Source: Clostridia bacterium (GTDB lineage: Bacteria; Bacillota; Clostridia; Christensenellales; Borkfalkiaceae). Taken from it: DNA of 64,000 bases. The stretch's first letter is position 1. Each line of letters opens with the position of its first letter. The stretch covers positions 18,034 to 82,033 of the forward strand of contig JAFTPK010000004.1 of the NCBI GenBank assembly GCA_017463325.1, in the 5' to 3' direction. The notes below the pieces were generated by a model. That model ran no database searches. It was not told the origin of the DNA and saw only the letters and a list, made by a program, of their open reading frames with translations. Of the stretch, positions 8,801-17,663 are shown one piece after another. A program made the translations under genes and the position numbers.

Positions 8801-9931
8801 ATGATTAATGTATTTCAACCTACTTTGGGAAAAGAAGAGCTGGCGCGGTTAGAAAAAGTTTTTGCGTCTAATTGGATTGGAAAGGGAAAACTTGTTGATG
8901 AATTTGAAGCAACTTTTGCAAAGCATTTAGGGTCGACGCCTCAAAAGGTGTTGACGACAAATTGTTGTAGCGAAGGCTTATTCTCTTCTATGCATCTTTG
9001 TGACGTAAATCCCGGTGATGAAGTCATTCTTCCAACGATCAGCTTTGTTGGCGCGGGCAATGCGGTTTGCGCTAACGGTTCAAAAATGGTTCTTTGCGAC
9101 GTAGATAAAAGAACGCTCAATGCGCGCGCGGAAGATATTGAAAAGTGTATCACCAAAAAGACTAAAGCCATCTTACTTCTTCATTTTGGAGGGATTCCCT
9201 GCGAGATGGACGAAATCATGGCGCTCGCTAAGGCGTATAATTTGAAAGTAATTGAGGATTGTGCGGCGGGGGTTTGCTCTACGTATAAAGGACAGGCGCT
9301 TGGGACTTTCGGCGATATGGGTATGTGGTCTTTTGATGCGATGAAAATACTTGTTTGCGGCGATGGGGCGGCGTTACATTTCCGCGACGAAGAGCTTCGG
9401 GAAAGAGCCTCGAAGTGGTTGTATTTTGGATTGGAAACGAAAAGCGGCTATGAAAACAGCGTAGCGCAGAAATGGTGGGAATTTGACATTTCTTGCTTTG
9501 GACATAGAGCGATTATGAATGACGTTACAGCGGCAATCGCGCTTGAACAGTATAAAAAATTGCCGATGTATATGGAAAAGCGGGCTGCGGTACATGCGTT
9601 CTATAATGAAAACTTAAAAGATATTTCTTGGTTGGATTTACCGATAGAAATCCCGCAGGATTGCACTTCGTCTTACTATTTTTATCACATCCAAGCTAAA
9701 AACGGGAAGCGTGATTTGCTTGCGAAATATTTAAGAGAAAACAATATTTATACGACTTATCGTTATTATCCGCTCCACCGTGTGCCCGGATATGGTGTAA
9801 CAGGAGAATTCCCGAATGCGGATTATGCGGCAGATAATACCCTTTGCTTGCCGATGCATCAAAGTTTGTCGGAAAATGATCTTGCTTTAATTGTGGAGAA
9901 AATTAAAGAGTTTGATAAAAAATATTGCTAA
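8801..9931 (+). CDS. DegT/DnrJ/EryC1/StrS sugar aminotransferase
   Basis: A 376-residue PLP-dependent enzyme of the DegT/DnrJ/EryC1/StrS family, which transfers an amino group from glutamate to a keto sugar nucleotide. PGDEVILPTISFVGAGNAV, the PLP-contacting VIEDCAAG and the Schiff-base lysine in MWSFDAMKILVCGDGAAL are all visible. Length and layout match WecE-type enzymes, which act on dTDP-4-keto-6-deoxyglucose. Immediately downstream are rmlA, rmlC and rmlB, which make dTDP-4-keto sugars, so a dTDP-4-keto-6-deoxyhexose is a reasonable substrate guess but is not proven by sequence. Confidence 0.85.
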   Translation: MINVFQPTLGKEELARLEKVFASNWIGKGKLVDEFEATFAKHLGSTPQKVLTTNCCSEGLFSSMHLCDVNPGDEVILPTISFVGAGNAVCANGSKMVLCDVDKRTLNARAEDIEKCITKKTKAILLLHFGGIPCEMDEIMALAKAYNLKVIEDCAAGVCSTYKGQALGTFGDMGMWSFDAMKILVCGDGAALHFRDEELRERASKWLYFGLETKSGYENSVAQKWWEFDISCFGHRAIMNDVTAAIALEQYKKLPMYMEKRAAVHAFYNENLKDISWLDLPIEIPQDCTSSYYFYHIQAKNGKRDLLAKYLRENNIYTTYRYYPLHRVPGYGVTGEFPNADYAADNTLCLPMHQSLSENDLALIVEKIKEFDKKYC

Positions 9932-9952
9932 AAAACAATTCTAAGGAGGAAG

Positions 9953-10843
9953 ATGAAATTGAAAGGTATTATTCTTGCAGGTGGGGCAGGCACGAGGCTC
10001 TACCCTTTGACTATGGTAACGTCGAAACAGCTTTTGCCCGTTTACGATAAGCCTATGATCTATTATCCTCTTTCAACGCTGATGCTTGCAGGGATTAAAG
10101 ATATTTTGATTATATCCACGCCACAAGATTTGCCGAATTTTGAGAAATTACTCGGTGACGGAAGTCAATTTGGGATAAAGCTTTCTTATAAAGTGCAGCC
10201 CTCTCCTGATGGGTTGGCGCAGGCATTTTTGATCGGGGAAGAATTTATCGGTGATGATCTTTGTGCAATGATCCTTGGGGATAATATTTTTTATGGAAGC
10301 GGTTTAGTAAAATATTTACATGAAGCGGTGAAAAATGCCGAAGAGGGGCAGGCGACCATTTTTGGTTATTACGTCAACGATCCTGAGAGGTTTGGGATTA
10401 TGGAGGTTGATGAGAACGGGAAAATTATTTCGGTGGAGGAAAAGCCGAAAAATCCGAAAAGTAACTATTGTATTACGGGACTTTACTTCTATGATAATCG
10501 AGTGGTTGAATACGCTAAAAAGGTTAAGCCTTCCGCACGAGGTGAATTGGAAATTACCGCATTGAACGACTTATATTTACAAAATGGGAGCTTGAAAGGA
10601 ATTTTGCTTGGAAGAGGTTTTGCTTGGCTGGATACGGGAACGATGGATAGTTTAGTGGAGGCGACCGATTTCGTGCAGATGATCGAGAAACGGCAGGGGG
10701 TAAAAATATCTGCTCCAGAAGAAATTGCGTTTAAAAACGAGTGGATCACGAAAGAAGAGCTTTTAAAATCTGCCGAAAAATATGGAAAATCTCCATACGG
10801 TCAGCATCTTAAAAACGTTGCCGATGGAAAATTTGTCTATTAA
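9953..10843 (+). CDS. rfbA: Glucose-1-phosphate thymidylyltransferase
   Basis: A 296-residue RmlA/RfbA enzyme that joins dTTP and glucose-1-phosphate to give dTDP-glucose. The signature GGAGTRLYP at residues 10-18 and [19 protein letters not shown] are diagnostic, and [10 protein letters not shown] and [20 protein letters not shown] are also conserved. AAGGAGGA sits just upstream of the ATG. It is the first of three rml genes in the order A, C, B with 9 and 12 base gaps. The family enzyme is a tetramer inhibited by dTDP-rhamnose. Confidence 0.96.
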   Translation: MKLKGIILAGGAGTRLYPLTMVTSKQLLPVYDKPMIYYPLSTLMLAGIKDILIISTPQDLPNFEKLLGDGSQFGIKLSYKVQPSPDGLAQAFLIGEEFIGDDLCAMILGDNIFYGSGLVKYLHEAVKNAEEGQATIFGYYVNDPERFGIMEVDENGKIISVEEKPKNPKSNYCITGLYFYDNRVVEYAKKVKPSARGELEITALNDLYLQNGSLKGILLGRGFAWLDTGTMDSLVEATDFVQMIEKRQGVKISAPEEIAFKNEWITKEELLKSAEKYGKSPYGQHLKNVADGKFVY

Positions 10844-10852
10844 GAGGAGAGT

Positions 10853-11404
10853 ATGGGAAATTTTACATTTCATAAAACCAAGCTGGAAGGAGTCTATGTG
10901 ATTGACGTTAAATCATACGGGGACAATCGAGGCTATTTTTTGGAAACTTACAAAAAGAGTGATTTTGATGCGGCGGGCTTAAACTACGCTTTTGTTCAAG
11001 ATAATCAATCTAGTTCTCGAAAAGGCGTATTGCGTGGACTTCATTTTCAGAAAACCTATCCGCAGGCAAAACTTGTTCGGGTTTTGAAAGGCGAGGTTTT
11101 TGACGTAGCGGTGGATCTGAGAAAGGACAGCAAGACGTACGGGCAATGGGTAGGCGTATTGCTGTCCGAGGAAAATAAAAAGCAGTTTATGATTCCTCGC
11201 GGATTTGCACATGGATTTCTCGTTGTCAGCGATTATGCGGAATTTGCCTATAAATGCGACGAATTTTATCACCCTGAGGACGAGGGTGGGCTGATGTATA
11301 ACGATCCTGCAATTGGTATAGAATGGCCGAATGTAGGGGAAATTATTTTGAGCGAGAAGGATAAAAAACATCCGTTATTAGAAGAATCAAAAATCAGTTT
11401 TTAA
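10853..11404 (+). CDS. rfbC: dTDP-4-dehydrorhamnose 3,5-epimerase
   Basis: A 183-residue RmlC cupin enzyme that epimerises C3 and C5 of dTDP-4-keto-6-deoxyglucose. The active-site histidine is in GVLRGLHFQ and the catalytic tyrosine region in EFAYKCDEFYHPEDEGGLMYND; IPRGFAHGFLVVSD is also typical. It begins nine bases after rfbA. The product would normally be reduced to dTDP-rhamnose by RmlD, but no rmlD is seen in this window. Confidence 0.95.
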   Translation: MGNFTFHKTKLEGVYVIDVKSYGDNRGYFLETYKKSDFDAAGLNYAFVQDNQSSSRKGVLRGLHFQKTYPQAKLVRVLKGEVFDVAVDLRKDSKTYGQWVGVLLSEENKKQFMIPRGFAHGFLVVSDYAEFAYKCDEFYHPEDEGGLMYNDPAIGIEWPNVGEIILSEKDKKHPLLEESKISF

Positions 11405-11416
11405 GGAGGAAATATT

Positions 11417-12436
11417 ATGACGATTATCGTGACAGGGGGAGCGGGTTTTATCGGGAGCAATTTTATTTTTCATATGATGAAAAAATATCCCGAGTATAGG
11501 ATTGTTTGTTTGGATAAATTAACTTATGCGGGAAATCTTTCGACGCTTGCGTCTATAATGGATAACCCGAATTTTCGTTTTGTAAAAGAGGATATTTGCG
11601 ATCGGGAAGCAGTTTTCGCATTATTTGAAGAGGAAAAACCCGACGTGGTTGTTAATTTTGCCGCCGAATCGCACGTAGACCGTTCTATTGAAGATCCCGG
11701 TGTTTTTCTTAAAACGAATATTATGGGCACGGCAACGCTTATGGACGCTTGTCGTAAGTACGGTATTGCGCGTTATCACCAAGTTTCAACCGACGAAGTT
11801 TATGGGGATCTTCCGTTAGATCGCCCCGATTTATTCTTTACCGAAGAAACCCCTATACATACTAGTTCTCCGTACAGTTCCAGCAAGGCAGGGGCGGATT
11901 TATTGGTATTTGCATATTACAGAACGTACGGTTTGCCTGTAACAATCAGTCGTTGTTCTAACAATTATGGACCTTACCATTTTCCTGAAAAATTGATTCC
12001 GCTTATGATCGCGAATGCTTTGAATGATAAACCCTTGCCTGTCTACGGCGAGGGATTAAACGTACGTGACTGGCTGTATGTGGAGGATCATTGTAAGGCG
12101 ATTGATTTAATCATTCATAAAGGAAAAGTGGGGGAAGTATATAATATTGGTGGCCATAACGAAATGCGGAATATTGATATCGTCAAGCTGATTTGTAAAG
12201 AACTTGGGAAACCCGAAAGCTTGATTACGCACGTTGCCGACCGTAAAGGACACGATATGCGCTATGCAATCGATCCGACAAAAATCCACAGGGAGCTTGG
12301 GTGGTTGCCTGAAACGAAGTTTGCTGACGGTATTAAGAAAACCATTCAATGGTATCTTGAAAATCGTGAGTGGTGGGAAACAATCGTTTCCGGAGAATAT
12401 CAAAATTATTACGAGAAAATGTACGGAAACAGGTAG
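11417..12436 (+). CDS. rfbB: dTDP-glucose 4,6-dehydratase
   Basis: A 339-residue extended short-chain dehydrogenase (RmlB). The NAD-binding loop TGGAGFIGSN is at the N-terminus, the catalytic region VSTDEVYGDLP and the SPYSSSKAGADLLV tyrosine-lysine pair are in the middle, and RCSNNYGPYHFPEKLIPLM is diagnostic of the family. It converts dTDP-glucose to dTDP-4-keto-6-deoxyglucose. AAGGAGGA precedes the ATG. The gene ends with TAG six bases before the alanine racemase, with no terminator between them. Confidence 0.95.
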   Translation: MTIIVTGGAGFIGSNFIFHMMKKYPEYRIVCLDKLTYAGNLSTLASIMDNPNFRFVKEDICDREAVFALFEEEKPDVVVNFAAESHVDRSIEDPGVFLKTNIMGTATLMDACRKYGIARYHQVSTDEVYGDLPLDRPDLFFTEETPIHTSSPYSSSKAGADLLVFAYYRTYGLPVTISRCSNNYGPYHFPEKLIPLMIANALNDKPLPVYGEGLNVRDWLYVEDHCKAIDLIIHKGKVGEVYNIGGHNEMRNIDIVKLICKELGKPESLITHVADRKGHDMRYAIDPTKIHRELGWLPETKFADGIKKTIQWYLENREWWETIVSGEYQNYYEKMYGNR

Positions 12437-12442
12437 TTTGGA

Positions 12443-13636
12443 ATGCAGCTAAAAGGGGAACAAAAAAGAGTTTGGGCGGAAATTGATCTCGACGCCGTTG
12501 AATGGAATTTTAACGTCGTCAAGAATTTCGCTGCAAAAAATAGTAAAATTTGCTGCGTTGTGAAAGCGAATGGCTATGGACACGGCGCCGTAACGCTTGC
12601 TAAGTTTTATGAAAAACTTGGCGCGGACTGTTTTGCCGTTTCTAATATCGAAGAAGCCTTACAGCTCCGCGAGGCAGGAATAAAATTTCCGATCCTCGTA
12701 CTTGGCTATACCCCCGTTGAATGTGCCGCTCTTCTTTCCCGCTACGATATTTCACAATGCGTTTATTCCCTTGCCTACGGCGAGTTGCTCGCGCAAGAAG
12801 CCAAGAAGGCGGGTGTAAAAATCAAAGTGCATATTAAAATAGATACAGGCATGGGCAGACTAGGGTTTTCTTGTCGAGGCGAACAAGAAAAGGAGCTTGA
12901 AGACGCCTATGCCGTTTGCCGTTTTTCCGAATTTGAAACGGAGGGGATTTTTACCCATTTTGCCGTTTCGGACGAAGGGGAGAAAGGGAAAACCTTTACG
13001 CGGCAACAAGGCGAAGATTTTTGCCGCGCTATACAGTTTTTAAAAGAAAAAGGAGTGCGCTTTTCCTTAGTGCATTGCGCCAACAGCGCGGCTATTTTCG
13101 ATTATCCCGAACTTCAAATGGATATGGTTCGCGCGGGAATCATTTTATATGGGATAGCTCCTTCCTACGAGGTTGGTATTCAAGAAATGCTCCGCCCCGT
13201 AATGACGCTCAAAGCGGTGATTTCGAGTGTGAAAACTTTAAAAAAGGGGGAGAGCGTCAGCTATGGACGAACGTTTATAGCGGATAAAGAAATGCGCATC
13301 GCTACAATTCCTATCGGGTATGCGGACGGGTTTTGGCGAAGCAATTCCTCCGTCGGCGCGAAAGTGTTTTTTCGGGGACGGCTACTAACCATTCTCGGGA
13401 GAATTTGTATGGATCAGCTTATGATTGATCTTCAAGACTTGCAAGACGTACAAATCGGGGAAGAAGTTGTGATTTTTGGTGCTGAGAAAGGCGCAATGAC
13501 GGTAGAGGAAATTGCGCAAAGGAATAGTACAATCTCTTACGAGATTCTTTGTGCACTTGGCGAGCGGGTGCCGCGAGTATATACTTATCAAGGAAAAATT
13601 GTGTCCATTTTGGATAATATTTTTAATAAAGGATAA
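12443..13636 (+). CDS. alr: Alanine racemase
   Basis: A 397-residue fold-III PLP enzyme. The Schiff-base lysine is K41 in VVKANGYGHG, and the catalytic tyrosine lies in SVSYGRTF; HIKIDTGMGRLGF and IPIGYADGF are further family blocks. It interconverts L- and D-alanine for peptidoglycan, and D-alanine is also used to decorate teichoic acids. Its position directly after rfbB inside a polysaccharide locus is unusual; D-alanylation or simple operon placement are both possible. Ribosome binding is weak (TTTGGA), suggesting coupling to rfbB. Confidence 0.93.
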   Translation: MQLKGEQKRVWAEIDLDAVEWNFNVVKNFAAKNSKICCVVKANGYGHGAVTLAKFYEKLGADCFAVSNIEEALQLREAGIKFPILVLGYTPVECAALLSRYDISQCVYSLAYGELLAQEAKKAGVKIKVHIKIDTGMGRLGFSCRGEQEKELEDAYAVCRFSEFETEGIFTHFAVSDEGEKGKTFTRQQGEDFCRAIQFLKEKGVRFSLVHCANSAAIFDYPELQMDMVRAGIILYGIAPSYEVGIQEMLRPVMTLKAVISSVKTLKKGESVSYGRTFIADKEMRIATIPIGYADGFWRSNSSVGAKVFFRGRLLTILGRICMDQLMIDLQDLQDVQIGEEVVIFGAEKGAMTVEEIAQRNSTISYEILCALGERVPRVYTYQGKIVSILDNIFNKG

Positions 13637-13639
13637 ATT

Positions 13640-14812
13640 ATGACTACAATACAAGCTTTTGAACAAACGTATAAAAGAGAGCCTGAGGGGGTCGCGTTTT
13701 GCCCCTATCGCGTTTGCCCGATTGGCGCTCACGTCGATCATCAGTTTGGTAAAATTACCGGCTTTGCTATCGACAAGGGAGTTAAAATCGCTTTCGCGCC
13801 TAAACAAAACGGCGTCGTCGAGCTTTCTTCTTTACAATTCCCTAAACGCGCGCAATGGCATATCCTCTCTACCCCTAAGGAAAAACAAAACGACTGGGCG
13901 GATTGCTTGCGCGGCGCGACGATTGCTCTTGCGCAAAAATATACCTTGCGCGTCGGGCTTTGCGGCGTCATTAAAGGTAGCCTTCCTATCGGCGGGCTTT
14001 CCTCCTCGGCCTCCGTTACTATCGCCTTTTTATCGGCGCTTTGTATGGTAAACGGGATTCACTTGACCGAGCTGGAAATGATCCTCACCGCACAGGCCGC
14101 GGAAAATAATTACGTCGGCGTGTCTTGCGGTAAGCTTGACCAGTCCTGCGAGGTCTTTTCTAAAAAAGGGCATTTGCTCTATCTCGATACCTCTAACGAC
14201 AAATACGAGCTGATTCCCAAAACCGAAAACATGAAGCCGTACAAGTTCGCCATTTTCTTTTCGGGAGTGGAACGGTCGCTTGCGGGTAGCAAATTCAATA
14301 TGCGCGTGGACGAGTGCCGAAGCGCGGCGTACGCCTTGAAAGCCTTTGCGGGTATGGAGTATGGGAAGTTTAATGAAACGCATATGCGCGAGGTACCGTT
14401 TGAAGTGTATTCCGCTTACAAGGACAAGCTGCCTGAAAACTGGCGTAAGCGCGCAGAGCATTACTTTTCCGAACAGCGGCGCGTTGAGGCGGGCGTTGAC
14501 GCTTGGCGTAAAGGGGATATTGAGGAATACGGCAGACTCTCTTTTGAAAGCGGTAAGTCGTCTATTGAGAGCTGGGAAACAGGCTCGGACGAGCTGAAAA
14601 GCTTATATGAAATTATGCTGCGCACGGACGGCGTATACGGCGGTCGGTTTTCGGGCGCGGGCTTTAAGGGTTGCTGTATGGCGATCATTGATCCTGCTTA
14701 TGCAGAGTCGATCACGGAGAAAATTACGAGAGAATATTTAAAGGATTTCCCTGCGCTTGCAGAGAAATTCTCGGTGCATATTTGCGAAAGTGCTAACGGA
14801 GTGGAATTATGA
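13640..14812 (+). CDS. GHMP sugar kinase, galacturonokinase-like
   Basis: A 390-residue GHMP kinase with the galactokinase layout. The substrate loop reads YRVCPIGAHVDHQFG instead of the galactokinase GEHTDYN, and from memory this matches plant galacturonokinase (YRxCPxGAHxDHQ). The ATP loop is SLPIGGLSSSASV and the late motif RFSGAGFKGCCMAI is intact. The next two genes encode a nucleotidyltransferase and a UDP-glucuronate 4-epimerase-like enzyme, which fits activation of galacturonate through a 1-phosphate. It starts three bases after alr and overlaps the next gene by four bases (ATGA). Galactokinase activity remains possible. Confidence 0.75.
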   Translation: MTTIQAFEQTYKREPEGVAFCPYRVCPIGAHVDHQFGKITGFAIDKGVKIAFAPKQNGVVELSSLQFPKRAQWHILSTPKEKQNDWADCLRGATIALAQKYTLRVGLCGVIKGSLPIGGLSSSASVTIAFLSALCMVNGIHLTELEMILTAQAAENNYVGVSCGKLDQSCEVFSKKGHLLYLDTSNDKYELIPKTENMKPYKFAIFFSGVERSLAGSKFNMRVDECRSAAYALKAFAGMEYGKFNETHMREVPFEVYSAYKDKLPENWRKRAEHYFSEQRRVEAGVDAWRKGDIEEYGRLSFESGKSSIESWETGSDELKSLYEIMLRTDGVYGGRFSGAGFKGCCMAIIDPAYAESITEKITREYLKDFPALAEKFSVHICESANGVEL

Positions 14813-15543
14813 AATGCTTGATCCTTGCTGCGGGCTATGCGACCCGTTTATACCCCCTGACGGAGAATTTTCCCAAGCCCCTTTTGACGGTGGGTGGGAA
14901 AACGATTCTCGACTGGTTGATCGACGATATTGACGCCTCGGGTGAGGTGGACGAATACGTCGTAATTTCCAACCATAAATTCGCGCCGCATTTTACGGCT
15001 TGGGCGAATGAGAAAAAGCAAAAGATCGTTGTCGTGGACGACGGTACTTCCACCAACGAAACGCGGCTTGGGGCGGTCAAGGATATTCAATTCGCAATCG
15101 AAGCTTTGGGGCTTGACGACGATATGCTTGTGATTGCAGGGGATAATCTTCTCGATTTTAGCTTGACGAGGTTTATCGCATACGCGAAAGAAAAAGGAAC
15201 CTCCTGTATTATGCGTTACTTTGAGCCAAGCGCAGAAAAGCTCAAAAAGAGCGGCGTTGCGGAGGTGGACGGGCAGGACTTGATTTTACGCCTTTCCGAA
15301 AAGCCGCAGGAGCCGAAATCCAACTGGGCTTGCCCGCCGTTCTATTACTATACCAAAGAGGACGCGCGGCTTGTCAAGGAAGGCATTGTGGCGGGTTGCG
15401 GCGTAGACGCGCCTGGGAGCTACATTGCTTGGCTTTGTACGCAAACGGACGTGCACGCTATGGAAATGCCCGGAAAACGGTATGATATCGGTAACCTCGA
15501 ATCTTACGAAAAAGTACAAAAGGAATACCAAGGAATATGTTGA
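14809..15543 (+). CDS. Sugar-1-phosphate nucleotidyltransferase
   Basis: A 244-residue nucleotidyltransferase domain protein. The N-terminal signature LAAGYATRLYPLTENFPKPL is classic for sugar-1-phosphate uridylyl- or thymidylyltransferases, and VIAGDNLLDF and LSEKPQEPKSNWACPPFYYY mark the nucleotide and sugar pockets. It is shorter than RmlA and has no left-handed helix domain. Wedged between a uronate-kinase-like gene and an epimerase with overlaps on both sides, it most likely makes UDP-galacturonate, although it could serve another sugar-1-phosphate. Confidence 0.82.
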   Translation: MKCLILAAGYATRLYPLTENFPKPLLTVGGKTILDWLIDDIDASGEVDEYVVISNHKFAPHFTAWANEKKQKIVVVDDGTSTNETRLGAVKDIQFAIEALGLDDDMLVIAGDNLLDFSLTRFIAYAKEKGTSCIMRYFEPSAEKLKKSGVAEVDGQDLILRLSEKPQEPKSNWACPPFYYYTKEDARLVKEGIVAGCGVDAPGSYIAWLCTQTDVHAMEMPGKRYDIGNLESYEKVQKEYQGIC

Positions 15544-16610
15544 AAAATAATATTGATTTAAACGGCAAAACGGTGCTTGTAACGGGCGCGGCGGGGTTTA
15601 TCGGGAGTAATCTCGTTTTGGAGCTTTTTCGCTCGTTTGCGGATCTGACGATCGTCGGCGTGGATAACATGAATGACTATTACGACCCCGCGTTAAAGGA
15701 ATACCGTCTTTCTTTGATCGAGGAGGAGGTGCTTTCTCGGCCCGATTTGTCATGGGAATTCGTGCGTGGGAGTATTGCCGATAAGATTTTAGTGGACGAG
15801 CTGTTTAAACAGTATCGTCCCGCCGTCGTTGTCAATCTTGCCGCGCAAGCAGGGGTCAGGTATTCGATCACCAACCCGAGCGCGTATATCGAAAGCAATA
15901 TCGTCGGGTTTTACAATATCTTAGAGGCGTGCCGTAATTTCCCTGTGGAGCACCTCGTGTACGCGTCTAGCTCGTCTGTGTACGGCTCGAACGAGAAGGT
16001 GCCGTATTCGACGGACGACAAGGTTGATAATCCCGTTTCCTTATATGCGGCCTCCAAAAAATCCAACGAATTATTTGCGCACGCGTACAGTAAGCTGTAC
16101 GATATTCCTTCGACCGGCTTGCGGTTTTTCACCGTTTACGGCCCTGCGGGGCGGCCTGATATGGCATACTTTGGCTTTACGGATAAGCTGATCAAAGGTC
16201 AGACCATCAAAATTTTCAACTATGGGAATTGCAAGCGCGACTTTACCTACGTGGACGATATTGTAGAGGGGGTAAAGCGAGTGATGCAGGCTGCGCCCGA
16301 AAAGAAAAAGGGCGAGGACGGGTTGCCTGTGCCGCCGTATCGGGTGTATAATATCGGCAATTCTTCCCCGGAAAACTTGCTCGATTTCGTGCAGATTTTA
16401 AGCGAGGAGCTTGTTTTGGCGGAGGTGCTGCCCAAAGAGTACGATTTTGCAGCACATAAAGAGCTTGTGCCTATGCAAGCGGGGGACGTGCCCGTGACCT
16501 TTGCGGATACCGCGCCGCTTGAACGGGATTTCGGCTTTAAACCGTCAACCTCCTTGCGGACGGGCTTGCGGAAGTTCGCGCAGTGGTATAAGAAATTTTA
16601 TAAGGTATAA
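15537..16610 (+). CDS. UDP-glucuronate 4-epimerase-like enzyme
   Basis: A 357-residue extended short-chain dehydrogenase. It has TGAAGFIGSN, ASSSSVYGSNEKVPYS, the YAASKKSNELFAHAYSKLY catalytic tyrosine-lysine block, and LRFFTVYGPAGRPDMAYFGF, the last strongly typical of CapI/LspL-type UDP-glucuronate 4-epimerases. These interconvert UDP-glucuronate and UDP-galacturonate. Its start overlaps the nucleotidyltransferase by seven bases. It is the last gene before a strong bidirectional terminator. Confidence 0.87.
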   Translation: MLKNNIDLNGKTVLVTGAAGFIGSNLVLELFRSFADLTIVGVDNMNDYYDPALKEYRLSLIEEEVLSRPDLSWEFVRGSIADKILVDELFKQYRPAVVVNLAAQAGVRYSITNPSAYIESNIVGFYNILEACRNFPVEHLVYASSSSVYGSNEKVPYSTDDKVDNPVSLYAASKKSNELFAHAYSKLYDIPSTGLRFFTVYGPAGRPDMAYFGFTDKLIKGQTIKIFNYGNCKRDFTYVDDIVEGVKRVMQAAPEKKKGEDGLPVPPYRVYNIGNSSPENLLDFVQILSEELVLAEVLPKEYDFAAHKELVPMQAGDVPVTFADTAPLERDFGFKPSTSLRTGLRKFAQWYKKFYKV

Positions 16611-16613
16611 AAT

Positions 16614-16645
16614 AAACGCGACCCTTTTTTGAGGGTCGCGTTTTT
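16614..16645 (+). terminator. Bidirectional terminator after the polysaccharide locus
   Basis: An 11-base-pair perfect stem (AAACGCGACCC with GGGTCGCGTTT) and an eight-base loop is followed by T-rich sequence. The A-run on the left lets it also terminate the convergent minus-strand hydrolase gene. Confidence 0.92.
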
Positions 16646-16648
16646 ATC

Positions 16649-17557
16649 TTACAGTCTATGTAAAAATTCGTTTACGGCTTTTGTGTACTCCTTTGGAGCT
16701 ACGATATAGCTAAGGGCATGATCGGCTTGGGGAAAGGTGACGAGGGTCACGTCGGCTTGCCCTCTGGCGGCGTAAAGCTCGCGGCTCATATCGCAGGGCA
16801 CGAAACCGTCGTTTTCGCCGTGTAGGAGCAAAACGGGAACGGTGGTTTTCGAGATCGCGGATAAGCAGCTTGCGCCGCGGGTGCTGAATTTCCCGAAAAG
16901 GCGCGCGCCCGTGCGCAATGCAGGCATTGCCAAAAATCGCGGAACGCGCATATCTTTACACACCTTTTGAATAATTGCGTCGGGGGTGGTGAAAGGGCTG
17001 TCGGCAACGATCGCCTTGACGGCTGTCGGTAAGGGGAATTCCGCAGCCATTAGGACGGTGGACGCGCCCATGGATACGCCGACAAGGTAGATCGGGGTGT
17101 TCTCGCCAAACCGTTTTATCACATAATCGAGCCAAGCAAGACAGTCCTTGCGCTCTTTGACGCCAAAAGTGATCGTTTTACCGCCGCTTTTTCCGTGGGC
17201 GCGCTGGTATACCAACAAGTAATTGTGTTCTGCCTCCCGCGCAAGCTTGCTCCCGCCGCAAAGATCGCGTCGAGGGAACCCCACGTAGCCGTGGAATTGA
17301 ATATGTAAGGGCGCGCCGTCGCGTACGTGATAATACAGCCCGCAAAGGCGGGTGCCGTCGTAGGAGTTTATACAGACCGTTTCGTAAGGAATGGCAGTCA
17401 ATTCCTCAATGAGCGCGGACATGGTATGCCGATTTTCCTCGCTCTGCACTTCGGGCGGCGGGGTAAGCGTTTCCGTTCTTTTCCTCGGAGAGGAGTAAAA
17501 AACGAAACGGTAGCATAAAAAAGACAACAGAAAAAACAAAAGCGTGAGCGTAATCAT
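16649..17557 (-). CDS. Membrane-anchored alpha/beta hydrolase
   Basis: A 302-residue protein with one N-terminal membrane helix (residues 2-21) and an alpha/beta hydrolase fold. The nucleophile is S162 in GVSMGAS, the acid D250 in HGENDGFVP and the base H280 in QADHAL, so the triad is complete. Similar proteins are called YqkD/BAAT-like hydrolases; the substrate is unknown. No ribosome binding site precedes the ATG, and the likely promoter puts the transcript start at the ATG itself. A later start (about M46) would remove the membrane anchor. Confidence 0.85.
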   Translation of the reverse strand: MITLTLLFFLLSFLCYRFVFYSSPRKRTETLTPPPEVQSEENRHTMSALIEELTAIPYETVCINSYDGTRLCGLYYHVRDGAPLHIQFHGYVGFPRRDLCGGSKLAREAEHNYLLVYQRAHGKSGGKTITFGVKERKDCLAWLDYVIKRFGENTPIYLVGVSMGASTVLMAAEFPLPTAVKAIVADSPFTTPDAIIQKVCKDMRVPRFLAMPALRTGARLFGKFSTRGASCLSAISKTTVPVLLLHGENDGFVPCDMSRELYAARGQADVTLVTFPQADHALSYIVAPKEYTKAVNEFLHRL

Positions 17558-17563
17558 AGTATC

Positions 17564-17592
17564 AGTATAGCAGATTTTTTAAAAAAGGTCAA
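17564..17592 (-). promoter_or_regulatory. Sigma-A promoter for the hydrolase
   Basis: Reading the minus strand, TTGACC, 17 bases, then TATACT. The -10 element ends seven bases before the ATG at 17557, so the transcript should begin at or next to the start codon. Confidence 0.8.
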
Positions 17593-17618
17593 CAAGTGCG
17601 GAGGAAAAGGCAAAAACA

Positions 17619-17643
17619 AAAAAGACGCCAATAGCGTCTTTTT
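17619..17643 (-). terminator. Terminator after glmM
   Basis: AAAAAGACGC and GCGTCTTTTT flank a five-base loop. On the minus strand the T-run follows the hairpin, ending the glmU-domain/glmM transcript. Confidence 0.85.
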
Positions 17644-17663
17644 GTATCTTGGAGGGGGAAGAA

